Shown: positions 40,364 through 48,660 of the stretch, piece after piece
How the letters are laid out: each line of letters starts with the position of its first letter
How positions within the stretch are numbered: position 1 is the stretch's first letter
Assembly: GCA_902805845.1 (NCBI GenBank)
Contig: CADCUI010000076.1
Span: 1-64,000, forward strand
Length of the DNA stretch: 64,000 nt
DNA from: an uncultured Nocardioidaceae bacterium
GTDB lineage: Bacteria; Actinomycetota; Actinomycetes; Propionibacteriales; Nocardioidaceae
Direction of reading: 5' to 3'
Notes under the pieces: model-generated
What the model saw: only the letters and a program-made list of their open reading frames with translations
Told to the model about the DNA's origin: nothing
Database searches by the model: none
Translations under genes and position numbers: made by a program

Positions 40364-42691
40364 ATGGACGCGATCGACGCGGTGCTCACGGCGGAGCCTC
40401 CGAGGTTCGACGAGGCCGAGGCGGCGGCCATCGGTGGCGCGTGCTTCGGCGTGGTCGCCGATGGTGCGGTCAGCCTGGGCAGCGAGCGCGACCAGACCTT
40501 CCTGCTGACCTCCGGACAGGCGCCCGTCGCGGTTCTCAAAGTGTCCAACGCCGCCGAGAGCATCGCCACCCTCGACATGGAGGCCCTCGTCGTCTCGCAC
40601 ATCGCGCGGGTCGACCCCTCGCTCCCGGTGGCGCGCCCACTGATGCGCCTGACCGCCGAGGACCCCGACGGCCCCGCGTCCTACCGGGCGCTGACCGGCG
40701 GGGACGGGGCCAACTGGTGCCGGGCCTACCCCGTCCTTCCAGGTCGGATGCGCTGCAGGCCGTCCGAGCTCAGCGACCGCGCCGTCATCGCCTGGGGCGA
40801 GACTGTCGCCCGACTGGCCCGGGCCATGCGCGGGTTCAGCCACCCGAGCGCGCATCGCTTCCTGCCCTGGGACCTGCAGGCGGTGCCGATGGTACGCGGC
40901 ATGGTCGCCGCGATCCGGAACCCCGAGTGGAGCACCGCCGTCGAGCAGGTCCTCGACCGCTACGACGCCGTCATCGCGCCCCGGTGGGAGTCGCTGCGCT
41001 CCCAGGTCGTGCACGGGGACCTCAACGTCGACAACGCGATCGTCGACGACGAGGGGATGATCACCGGGATCATCGACTTCGGCGACATGAGCCACACCGC
41101 TCTTCTCACCGATCTGGCCTCCGTGATCGACTCCCTCGTGCTCGACCGCCCCGGCGACGAGCCGTTCCGGGTGGCGCGGTTGGTGCTCGACGGCTACCAG
41201 CGGATCACACCGTTGGAGGCCGAGGAGCTCCTCCTGATCAGCGACGCCTGGGCCGCCCGGGCGGCAGCTGGCATCGCGATCGGGTCGTGGCGCAGCGCCG
41301 AGGGACTGGAGGAGCCGGAGTTCGCCGAGCGGGACCTCGTCCGGCTGTATGCCGTCCTCCGACACATCATCGACACCGGCTTCGACGAGGCCGCCGAGCG
41401 AGTCAGCGGCCTTCGCCCCACACCCTCGCGCGGTGAGCTGGTCCGGCGTCGTGGCGAGGCCTTCGGCCCGGCCGTCGAGCCGCTCACCTACGACGACCCG
41501 CTGCTGGTGCAGCACGCCTCAGGCGTGTGGATGTACGACGCCGATGGCGAGCGCTTCCTCGACGCGTACAACAACGTCCCGTGCGTGGGTCATGCCCACC
41601 CGCGCGTCAACGAGGCCATCGCCCGGCAGTCACGCCTCGTCAACACCCACCAGCGATACCTGCACCCCAAGGCGATCGAGCTGGCAGAACGGCTTGTGGC
41701 GACCTGCCCAGCTGGGCTCGACACAGTGCTGTTCGTCAACTCCGGCTCCGAGGCCAACGACCTGGCCTGGCGGCTGGCCACCCACGTCACCGGACGCCGG
41801 GGGGCCCTGTGCACCCACTTCGCCTACCACGGGATCACCGAAGCCCTCGCGCCGATGTCCCCCGAGGTGCTTTACAAGCAGCAGCACAGCGCCCACGTCG
41901 AGCGATGGCACCCTGCAGACGCCTATCGCGGCGAGCACCTCGACGCCTCGCAGTTCACGGCTGCGCTGGGGCGGCTGGGGAGCAACGGCCTACCTCCCGC
42001 CGCGGTGATCCTCGACGGGGTCATGCAGAGCGACGGCGTGCAGGTGCTGACTCCACAACACGTACGTGACCTGGTGCGCCGCACCCATGAGGCGGGGGCG
42101 CTGTGGATCGCCGACGAGGTGCAGGGCGGACACGGGCGCACCGGCGATGCGATGTGGTCCTTCCAGCGCTTCGGCATCGACCCCGACTTCGTCACGCTCG
42201 GTAAGCCGATGGGCAACGGACATCCCGTCGCGGCGGTGATCACGCGGCGGGAGTTCCTCGAAGGCCTCGCCGACGAGACCGTCATCTTCTCCACGTTCGG
42301 CGGCAACCCAGTGTCCGCGGCTGCCGCCCTCGCCGTCCTCGACGTCCTGGAGGACGAGCGAGTGCTGCCCCGGGTGGCAGTCACGGGTGAGGCGCTGCGC
42401 GCAGCCGTCCGCGACGCCACTGACGCGGTGCCGTGCGTCGGCGACGTTCGCGGGATGGGGCTTGCCAACGCCATCGAGATCGTCACCGACAGGACGTCGA
42501 AGACGCCGGACGCGGTCACCGCGGCGAACCTCAAGAACGCCATGAAACGTCACGGGGTCCTGGTCGGTACCACTGGCGCCGCAGCCAACGTGCTCAAGGT
42601 TCGTCCGCCGCTTGCCTTCACCGAGCGCGAGGTCCCTGTCTTCGTGAACGCGCTGGTGGCTGCTCTCGGGGGGCTCGATCTGCTGCGGTGA
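40364..42691 (+). CDS. Fused small-molecule kinase (APH fold) and class-III PLP enzyme
   Basis: The 775-aa protein begins with an aminoglycoside-phosphotransferase-fold kinase (residues 1-350; HGDLNVDN at 218-225, IDFGD at 237-241). The C-terminal 400 residues are a class-III aminotransferase-fold PLP enzyme (NSGSEANDLAWR near 459, ADEVQGGHGRTG with Asp584, Schiff-base Lys614 in TLGKPMGNGHP). The same two activities, as separate proteins, act in phosphohydroxylysine and phosphoethanolamine breakdown: a kinase phosphorylates an amino alcohol and the PLP enzyme eliminates the phosphate. That is the best guess here. ATG 40364 starts the kinase; an in-frame start at 40289 gives 25 non-conserved residues. 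Ribosome binding site weak. Confidence 0.85.
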   Translation: MDAIDAVLTAEPPRFDEAEAAAIGGACFGVVADGAVSLGSERDQTFLLTSGQAPVAVLKVSNAAESIATLDMEALVVSHIARVDPSLPVARPLMRLTAEDPDGPASYRALTGGDGANWCRAYPVLPGRMRCRPSELSDRAVIAWGETVARLARAMRGFSHPSAHRFLPWDLQAVPMVRGMVAAIRNPEWSTAVEQVLDRYDAVIAPRWESLRSQVVHGDLNVDNAIVDDEGMITGIIDFGDMSHTALLTDLASVIDSLVLDRPGDEPFRVARLVLDGYQRITPLEAEELLLISDAWAARAAAGIAIGSWRSAEGLEEPEFAERDLVRLYAVLRHIIDTGFDEAAERVSGLRPTPSRGELVRRRGEAFGPAVEPLTYDDPLLVQHASGVWMYDADGERFLDAYNNVPCVGHAHPRVNEAIARQSRLVNTHQRYLHPKAIELAERLVATCPAGLDTVLFVNSGSEANDLAWRLATHVTGRRGALCTHFAYHGITEALAPMSPEVLYKQQHSAHVERWHPADAYRGEHLDASQFTAALGRLGSNGLPPAAVILDGVMQSDGVQVLTPQHVRDLVRRTHEAGALWIADEVQGGHGRTGDAMWSFQRFGIDPDFVTLGKPMGNGHPVAAVITRREFLEGLADETVIFSTFGGNPVSAAAALAVLDVLEDERVLPRVAVTGEALRAAVRDATDAVPCVGDVRGMGLANAIEIVTDRTSKTPDAVTAANLKNAMKRHGVLVGTTGAAANVLKVRPPLAFTEREVPVFVNALVAALGGLDLLR

Positions 42692-42729
42692 GCGGGGCTC
42701 CACCCGTCCCAGCGCCACGAGGGCACGGC

Positions 42730-42747
42730 TGACTGACGATTCAGTCA
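42730..42747. promoter_or_regulatory. TetR operator 1, before the ABC ATPase gene
   Basis: TGACTGACGATTCAGTCA: two perfect 7-bp inverted arms around CGAT. It is the most symmetric of six sites in the cluster and lies 24 bases before the ATPase start, where a bound repressor would block transcription. Confidence 0.75.
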
Positions 42748-42770
42748 CGCTCTTTCGCGGGTCAACCCCG

Positions 42771-43955
42771 ATGTCTACACTTCGGCGCATGGCTCAAGAC
42801 GTTCGTGGGGCCGGTGTCGGCCACCGCGGCGGCGCCCCCCGACACGGCAGCGGGGCGATCTCGATCGTCGGGCTGCGCAAGGAGTTCGAGGGCGTCACCG
42901 CGGTCGACGGCATCAACGTCGAGATCGGGGCCGGGGAGTTCTTCACGCTGCTCGGGCCGTCGGGTTGCGGCAAGACGACGACGTTGCGGATGCTCGCGGG
43001 ATTCGAACAACCGACGGACGGCCAGATCCTGCTCGACGGGGTCGATGTGGCCCAGACTCCGGCGCACAAGCGGCCGGTCAACACGGTCTTCCAGAGCTAC
43101 GCACTCTTCCCGCACCTCGACGTGCGGAAGAACGTCGAGTACGGCCTGCGGTGGCGCAAGGACGTCGACAGCAAGACCCGCGCCGCGCGCGTGGCGAGGG
43201 CGCTCGAGCTGGTCCGGCTCACCGACTACGCCAAGCGTCGGCCACATCAGATGTCCGGAGGCCAGCAGCAGCGCGTCGCACTGGCCCGGGCCCTGGTGCT
43301 CGAGCCGTCGGTGCTGCTCCTCGACGAGCCGCTGGGCGCCCTCGACGCGAAGCTGCGGCACTCGTTGCGCGCCGAGCTGACGTCGTTGCAGCGGGACGTC
43401 GGCATCACCTTCGTCTTCGTCACCCACGACCAGGAGGAGGCACTCGAGATGTCGGACCGGCTTGCCGTCATGGACGGTGGCCGGATCGCGCAGCTCGGCA
43501 CGCCGCAACAGGTCTACCAGGAGCCCCGCAGCGAGTTCGTCGCGAACTTCCTCGGTGTCGCCAACCTCATGGACGTCGAGTGCCTCCCCGGCAGCGGCAC
43601 GACGCGCTGGGTGCGGTTCGGAGACGTCACCCTCGAGGCCCAGGCTCCGGACGGGTGCGAGGCGGGGCCCGGCAGGGCGATCATCCGCCCCGAGAGCGTG
43701 GAGGTCGGGGAGCGTGGACGTGACGGCGGCAACCGCGTGCCCGGCATGGTCGACCGTGCGGTCTTCCTCGGCTCCACCACACAGGTCAGCGTGCGGCTGC
43801 CGCACGGCGCCGTGGTCCAGTCGCTGGTGACCAACGCGTCGGTGCATGGCGGGCTCACCAGCGGGCAGGCCGTCTCCGTGCACCTGCCCCCCGAGGCGCT
43901 GCGCGTCCTCTCCACGTCGTCGAGCGCGCCGGCTGCGGTGACCGCCGAGGTCTGA
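42771..43955 (+). CDS. Polyamine/opine-type ABC transporter ATPase (PotA-like)
   Basis: This 394-aa ATPase has Walker A GPSGCGKTT at residues 62-70, Q-loop in VFQSYALFPHLDV, signature MSGGQQQR, Walker B VLLLDEPLGALD and the switch His in FVTHDQEEAL. The C-terminal third is a TOBE domain (IIRPESVEVG). It belongs to the spermidine/putrescine class and would power the permeases encoded on the other strand. Gene end and permease end face each other 8 bases apart. Starts at ATG 42771 or 42789 are both possible; neither has a good ribosome binding site. TetR operator 1 lies upstream. Confidence 0.92.
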   Translation: MSTLRRMAQDVRGAGVGHRGGAPRHGSGAISIVGLRKEFEGVTAVDGINVEIGAGEFFTLLGPSGCGKTTTLRMLAGFEQPTDGQILLDGVDVAQTPAHKRPVNTVFQSYALFPHLDVRKNVEYGLRWRKDVDSKTRAARVARALELVRLTDYAKRRPHQMSGGQQQRVALARALVLEPSVLLLDEPLGALDAKLRHSLRAELTSLQRDVGITFVFVTHDQEEALEMSDRLAVMDGGRIAQLGTPQQVYQEPRSEFVANFLGVANLMDVECLPGSGTTRWVRFGDVTLEAQAPDGCEAGPGRAIIRPESVEVGERGRDGGNRVPGMVDRAVFLGSTTQVSVRLPHGAVVQSLVTNASVHGGLTSGQAVSVHLPPEALRVLSTSSSAPAAVTAEV

Positions 43956-43963
43956 TCGGCAGG

Positions 43964-44875
43964 TCAGCCGAAGTCGGTCAGCTCCGCAAGGGCCGACTTC
44001 GTCCCGCGTCGACGCGTCCGCAGGCCGACGTACGCCAGGACCAACGCCAGGAACGACGCCACCAGCAGCAGCGTCGCGAGTGCGTTGAGAGCGGGTGTCG
44101 GGGCGTTGCGCACGGCGTTGTAGAGCCTGACCGGCACCGTGGCGTTCGACGCGTCGCCGAACAGGAACTGGCTGACCACGAAGTCGTCGAGCGACGTGGC
44201 GAACACCAACATCGCCGACGCGAAGATCGACGGCATCAGCATCGGGAGCAGGATCGTCCGGATTGCCCGCAGGGGACTCGCGCCCAGGTCCCGGGCTGCC
44301 TCCTCGAAATCGGGACCGATGCTCTGCAGTCTCGACCGCACGACCACCAGCACGTAGGACACCGAGAGCGTGACGTGGCCGAGCAGCATGGCCGGCCGCC
44401 CGAGGGGGACGAACTGGTAGAGGTTGACGATCACCAGGTAGAGCGCCGACCCCAGGACGATCTCCGGCGTGACGAGCGGGACCAGTGCGATGCCGTTGGA
44501 CACCCTGCTCGCCCGCGACCGCCACCGCGTGAGTCCCATGGCCAGCATCACGCCCAGCGGGGTCGCGATCAGGACCGTGGCACCGGCGAGGATGAGGCTG
44601 TTCTCCAACGCCCGGAGCAGGCTCGAGTCCTCACCGACGGATCCGTCGGCACAGCAGTACCACTGCGTGGAGAAGCCTTGCCAGACGCTCCGCGAGCGAC
44701 CGTCGTTGAACGAGAACTGCACCGCCACCAGGACCGGGACCAGCGACCACACGACGTAGGCCCAGGTGATGCCGGCGAGCACGTACGGGCGGCGCCAGGG
44801 GTTGCGCCACGGCGGCACGCGTGTGGGCTGTGCTGCAGGGCTGGCAGCTGCGCGAGGAGCCTTGACGTCGGTCAT
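43964..44875 (-). CDS. ABC transporter permease 2 (PotC-like)
   Basis: This 303-aa permease has six predicted helices and the EAA loop EEAARDLGASPLRAIRTILLPML (about residues 197-219), which contacts the ATPase. The N terminus is a Pro/Arg-rich cytoplasmic tail. The pattern matches the PotC/PotI subunit of spermidine/putrescine-type importers. Its ATG at 44875 overlaps the first permease stop (ATGA). It is the last gene of the SBP-permease-permease operon. Confidence 0.9.
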   Translation of the reverse strand: MTDVKAPRAAASPAAQPTRVPPWRNPWRRPYVLAGITWAYVVWSLVPVLVAVQFSFNDGRSRSVWQGFSTQWYCCADGSVGEDSSLLRALENSLILAGATVLIATPLGVMLAMGLTRWRSRASRVSNGIALVPLVTPEIVLGSALYLVIVNLYQFVPLGRPAMLLGHVTLSVSYVLVVVRSRLQSIGPDFEEAARDLGASPLRAIRTILLPMLMPSIFASAMLVFATSLDDFVVSQFLFGDASNATVPVRLYNAVRNAPTPALNALATLLLVASFLALVLAYVGLRTRRRGTKSALAELTDFG

Positions 44876-45777
44876 CGCGTTTCCCTGCTAGCGCGCTGGG
44901 TCAGGACCAGGTAGTAGGCCATGAAGAACATCAGGACGAGCGAGAGCAGCAGCACCAGACCAGCACCGAGGTTCTTCTGGGGGCCCTGCAGGAGGAACAG
45001 CTCGACCTGGTTGCCCACCATCGTGGTGTTCGGGGAGCCGGAGACGATGGCGTTCGTGTAGTAGTCACCAGTCAGCGGCAGCGCGGTGATGACCATCGCG
45101 GTGACCAGTCCGATCTTCGACAGCGGCAGGGTCACGTGCAGGAACGTGCGCACCATGCCGACGCCGAGGTCGCGCGACGCCTCGAGCAGCCGCTGGTCGA
45201 TCCGGTCCAGTGAGGCGAAGAGCGGGATGATGAAGAAGGGCAGGTAACCGTAGGCCAGCGCGAGCACCACGGTGAAGGCGTTGCCGGACAGCCAGGAGAT
45301 CGGCGCGACTCCGAAGATGCCGAGGGTCTTGTTCACGTAGCCGTCGTCCTGGAGCAGGTTGACCCAGGCGAGCATGCGAGTGATGTAGTTGATCCACCAG
45401 GGCGCGAGGATCAGCGCGAGCACCAGGCCGCGGCGCTTCCCGGCCAGCCGGGCGGTGTAGTAGGCCACGGGGTAGCCGACGGCGACACAGATGGCGAGAG
45501 CGGCCACCGTGTAGGTGCCGGTGCGGATCCACACCGCGCGGTACTCGCCCGTGACAGACGCGGAGAGCACCTGCGTGAAGGTGTCGAACTTCCAGCTGAG
45601 CGGGTTCCACGCGGGGATCGGCTCGCCGAAGACGTTGATGTAGCCGCTGAACGCGACGGCCATGACCGCGTAGAACGGAACCAGGAAGAGGGCGATCAGC
45701 CAGAACGTGCCCGGAAGGGCGAGCGCCGGCCACAACCGCCGTGCCGCGCGGTCATGGTCGAGGGTGCGATCAGCCAC
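44872..45777 (-). CDS. ABC transporter permease 1 (PotB-like)
   Basis: This 301-aa permease has six helices and the EAA loop LEASRDLGVGMVRTFLHVTLPL (about residues 197-218). It matches the PotB/PotH subunit. The GTG at 45777 overlaps the solute-binding gene by 8 bases, and the stop overlaps permease 2. The helix-rich N terminus with WPALALPGTFWLIALFLVPF is typical of the first permease in the class. Confidence 0.9.
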   Translation of the reverse strand: MADRTLDHDRAARRLWPALALPGTFWLIALFLVPFYAVMAVAFSGYINVFGEPIPAWNPLSWKFDTFTQVLSASVTGEYRAVWIRTGTYTVAALAICVAVGYPVAYYTARLAGKRRGLVLALILAPWWINYITRMLAWVNLLQDDGYVNKTLGIFGVAPISWLSGNAFTVVLALAYGYLPFFIIPLFASLDRIDQRLLEASRDLGVGMVRTFLHVTLPLSKIGLVTAMVITALPLTGDYYTNAIVSGSPNTTMVGNQVELFLLQGPQKNLGAGLVLLLSLVLMFFMAYYLVLTQRASRETR

Positions 45778-47041
45778 CGGCCTTGAACTTCGACCAGTTC
45801 TGACGCCAGAGCGCCTCGGTGCTCGGGGCCACCTCGTAGGTCGTGATCCCGGTCTTGAAGTCGTCCGGGACGACGACGGCGCTCCCGAGGTTCTTCGGGA
45901 TGTAGCCCTGGTCGATGAGGTACTCCGCCGACAGCTTGTTGATGGGCGGCTGGTAGCCGTTCCACCCGAAGTTGCGGAGGCTGATGTCGTTGTCGAGGAG
46001 GTCGTTGATCAGCGTGTGGGCGAGCATGGGCTTCTTCGCGCTCTTCGGGATCGCGATGCAGTCGTTGCCGGTGACGCGCTTCGAGGACTCCTCTGGCACC
46101 CAGTAGCCCAGGACCTCCGGCGTCTCGCCCTTCGGCAGGTAGTACTGGCCGGCGATCACGTCCCCGGACCAGCCCTGGTGGATCGTCGCCTTGCCCTCGG
46201 GGACCTCGGTGTAGGCGTTGATGTTGGCCTTGATGTTCACCGAGTCGATCAGCTCGATGAGCGAGTCGGTCGCCTTCTGCACGAGCGAGGCGTCGCTGGT
46301 GTTGATGTTGGTCGTGAGGCCGTTGCGCAGCATCGACATGCCGATGGCTTCCCACATGTCGTCAAGGATGTAGATCTTGCCGGCGTACTTCTCGTCCCAG
46401 ATGAGGTCGTAGCCGTTCTCCGGGACGCTCGACACCCGGTCGGCGCGGTAGACCACGCCGGTGGTGTAGATCGTGTAGGGCACGGTGTACTGAGCGCCCT
46501 TGTCGTACCAGGGGTCCTGGTACTCCGGCCACAGGTTCTCCAGGTTGGGGATGTAGGAGTGGTTGAGGGGCTGGATGAGGTCGGTGAAGACCATCTTGCT
46601 CATCTGGCCAGGGCCGGGGAAGACCAGGTCGAACGACTGACCGGGTGCCCGGATCTTCGACAGCATCTCGTCGTAGTTGGTGTACGGCGTCACCTGGACG
46701 TCGACGTCGTACTCGGCGCCGAATGCCTTCATGATGCCGGGCGCCATGTAGGCGTCGTAGTTGAGGATCTTGAAGACGCCGCCCGTCTCCGGGTCGAGCC
46801 CGTCGTCGATCGGCGGGTTGCTGTCCTTGATCGGCAGCTTGACCGGACGGTCCGGCCGCGCGAGCGGGTACGGAGCCGAGTTCCCGGACGACGCCGCCGG
46901 GTTGTCGCCGCCGCAAGCACCGAGAAGAGGCGCGGCGCCCACTCCGGCGCCCAGCCAGACAGTCCCCTGCAGCAGCCGTCGCCGCGACAGCTGCGGTCTG
47001 GGCCGGCGACGCCCGGCCGGATCGAAGCCTTCGAAGTTCAT
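45770..47041 (-). CDS. Tat-exported lipoprotein solute-binding protein (PotD-like)
   Basis: The 423-aa protein starts with a twin-arginine signal (SRRRLLQGTVWLGAGVG) ending at a lipobox LGAC with Cys43, so it is folded before export and lipid-anchored. The mature domain has the PotD fold: FKILNYDAYMAPGIMKAFGAEYDVDVQ, DLVFPGPGQMSKMV and the late IHQGWSGDVIAGQYYL and YWVPEESSKRVTGNDCIAIP segments. It should bind a cationic or polyamine-like solute. It heads the operon with both permeases, and TetR operator 2 lies 53 bases upstream. Ligand unknown; an N-methylated amine would fit the neighbours (inference). Confidence 0.9.
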   Translation of the reverse strand: MNFEGFDPAGRRRPRPQLSRRRLLQGTVWLGAGVGAAPLLGACGGDNPAASSGNSAPYPLARPDRPVKLPIKDSNPPIDDGLDPETGGVFKILNYDAYMAPGIMKAFGAEYDVDVQVTPYTNYDEMLSKIRAPGQSFDLVFPGPGQMSKMVFTDLIQPLNHSYIPNLENLWPEYQDPWYDKGAQYTVPYTIYTTGVVYRADRVSSVPENGYDLIWDEKYAGKIYILDDMWEAIGMSMLRNGLTTNINTSDASLVQKATDSLIELIDSVNIKANINAYTEVPEGKATIHQGWSGDVIAGQYYLPKGETPEVLGYWVPEESSKRVTGNDCIAIPKSAKKPMLAHTLINDLLDNDISLRNFGWNGYQPPINKLSAEYLIDQGYIPKNLGSAVVVPDDFKTGITTYEVAPSTEALWRQNWSKFKAGG

Positions 47042-47093
47042 GGCCGCCCCATTTCCGTTGAGCCCCGAAGCCAGGCTGGCCTGTCGACCGCGC

Positions 47094-47111
47094 TAACTGA
47101 CTGTTCAACCA
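47094..47111. promoter_or_regulatory. TetR operator 2, before the solute-binding/permease operon
   Basis: TAACTGACTGTTCAACCA matches the consensus TGACTGA-N4-TCAGTCA at 11 of the 14 arm positions. It lies 53 bases upstream of the minus-strand solute-binding gene (start 47041) and about 80 bases from operator 3. Confidence 0.6.
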
Positions 47112-47181
47112 ATTGGCATTGTCACTCCCAGGGCGGCCCATGTCGAGACCCCGCTCCTTGTCGACCCCTCAACCGTGACTT

Positions 47182-47199
47182 AGCCTGAACGTTCAGTCA
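47182..47199. promoter_or_regulatory. TetR operator 3, before the aminotransferase-ligase unit
   Basis: AGCCTGAACGTTCAGTCA: the right arm is a perfect consensus and the inner CTGAACGTTCAG is itself a 12-bp palindrome. It lies 30 bases before the aminotransferase start. Confidence 0.72.
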
Positions 47200-47228
47200 A
47201 AGCCGGCGTGAGCCGGGAGGAGTTCACC

Positions 47229-48632
47229 ATGAGCACTGCAGAGGCCGACGTCGTCGCTGATACCGCCCTCGAGTCGCTGATCACCGAGGAGACGGAGACC
47301 TTCCTGGCCCGGCAGCCTCGGGGTCGCGAGCTCATCGCACGCGCCTCGAGGTCTCTCGCCGGCGGCGCGACGTCGAGCTGGCAGATCGCCGAGCCGCAGG
47401 CCGTCTGGTTGAGTCACGGAGTCGGCTCGAAGGTCTACGACGTCGACGGCACGGAGTACAGCGACTTCCACGGTGGGTACGGCGCCTGCCTGGTCGGCCA
47501 CGCGAACCCCGCGATCGTCGCCGCGGTCACTGAGCGGGTCGCTCGCGGCACGCACTTCGCGCAGCCGACCGAGGACGCCATCGTGGTGGCCGAGAACCTC
47601 ACCGAGCGCTTCGGACTGCCGCTGTGGCGGTTCGCCAACTCCGGCACCGAGGCCACCATGGACGCAGTCCACCTCATGCGGGCCGCCACCGGTCGGGACC
47701 GGATCATCAAGGTCGAAGGGTGTTACCACGGGCACCACGACTCCGTGCAGGTGTCGGTCGCGCCCGACCCGGACGACGGCATCGGGCCCGCCGACGCACC
47801 CACCGGAGTCCCGAGCAGCACCGGCATCCCGCACGCGATCACCGATCTCGTGTCGGTGGTGCCCTTCAACGACGTCGAGGCCGTGGAGCGAGTTCTCTCC
47901 GCGAATCCGGGCGAGGTCGCCGGCATGATCCTCGAGCCGATCATGATGAACGCCGGCATCATCCACCCCCAGGACGGCTACCTGGCTGCCCTTCGTGAGG
48001 TCTTGCACCGGCACGGCGCACTGCTGACCTTCGACGAGGTCAAGACCGGGTTCACGGTGGGACCGGGCGGCGTCACGCAGCGGTACGGCGTCGTTCCCGA
48101 CCTCGTGTGCCTGGCCAAGTCGCTCGGCGGTGGCCTCCCCACGTCGGCCATCGGAGGCACGCGCGCGGTCATGTCGATGATCGCCGACGGCCGCTACGAG
48201 CAGGTGGGCACGTTCAACGGCAACCCCCTCGTCATGGCGGCGGTCCGGGCGACGCTCACGGAAGTGCTGACGCCGGACGCGTACCGTCACCTCGACCGGT
48301 TGAGGCAACGGTTGGAGAGCGGACTGCAGGAGGCGATCGGCGGTGCCGGCATGCCGTGGCAGGTCGTGACAGCGGGGGCCAAGGGCTGCGTCTCCTTCGG
48401 TTCGGAACCTACTCGCAACTACCGGGATTTCCTGCTGCTCGACAGCCGTTTCGGGCACGCCCACTGGCTTGTGCAGCACAACGGTGGGGTGTTCCTGCCG
48501 CCGTGGGGCAAGGCCGAGCAGTGGCTGATCTCCGTCCAGCACGAGGACGAGGACATCGATCGCCTCGTCGCCAACTTCGGCCGGTTGCTGCAGGGACTGG
48601 CCCTCCCGGGTGAAACTGCGGCTCGGTCCTGA
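47229..48632 (+). CDS. Class-III PLP-dependent aminotransferase (glutamate-1-semialdehyde-aminomutase-like)
   Basis: This 467-aa protein has the aminotransferase class-III fold: FANSGTEATMDAVHLMRAATGRDRIIKVEGCYHGHHD (phosphate and cofactor loop near 135-170), TFDEVKTGF (PLP-pyridine Asp) and LAKSLGGGLP with the Schiff-base Lys near residue 303. Among its relatives it is nearest the GSA-aminomutase group, which also contains omega-amino-acid transaminases. In a catabolic unit it would remove the amino group from the demethylated substrate. ATG 47229 follows a perfect GGGAGGAG; the GTG at 47208 lies before that site. The downstream ligase is close or overlapping. Confidence 0.9.
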   Translation: MSTAEADVVADTALESLITEETETFLARQPRGRELIARASRSLAGGATSSWQIAEPQAVWLSHGVGSKVYDVDGTEYSDFHGGYGACLVGHANPAIVAAVTERVARGTHFAQPTEDAIVVAENLTERFGLPLWRFANSGTEATMDAVHLMRAATGRDRIIKVEGCYHGHHDSVQVSVAPDPDDGIGPADAPTGVPSSTGIPHAITDLVSVVPFNDVEAVERVLSANPGEVAGMILEPIMMNAGIIHPQDGYLAALREVLHRHGALLTFDEVKTGFTVGPGGVTQRYGVVPDLVCLAKSLGGGLPTSAIGGTRAVMSMIADGRYEQVGTFNGNPLVMAAVRATLTEVLTPDAYRHLDRLRQRLESGLQEAIGGAGMPWQVVTAGAKGCVSFGSEPTRNYRDFLLLDSRFGHAHWLVQHNGGVFLPPWGKAEQWLISVQHEDEDIDRLVANFGRLLQGLALPGETAARS

Positions 48633-48660
48633 CCCACGTCGTCGACCGGGCAGGCACTCC

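Noticed and set aside
40244-41515. N-terminal extension giving an 831-residue LanC protein
   Set aside because: The extra 424 residues lie antisense to the fused kinase/PLP gene and have no domain. The LanC fold begins at the ATG at 40243.
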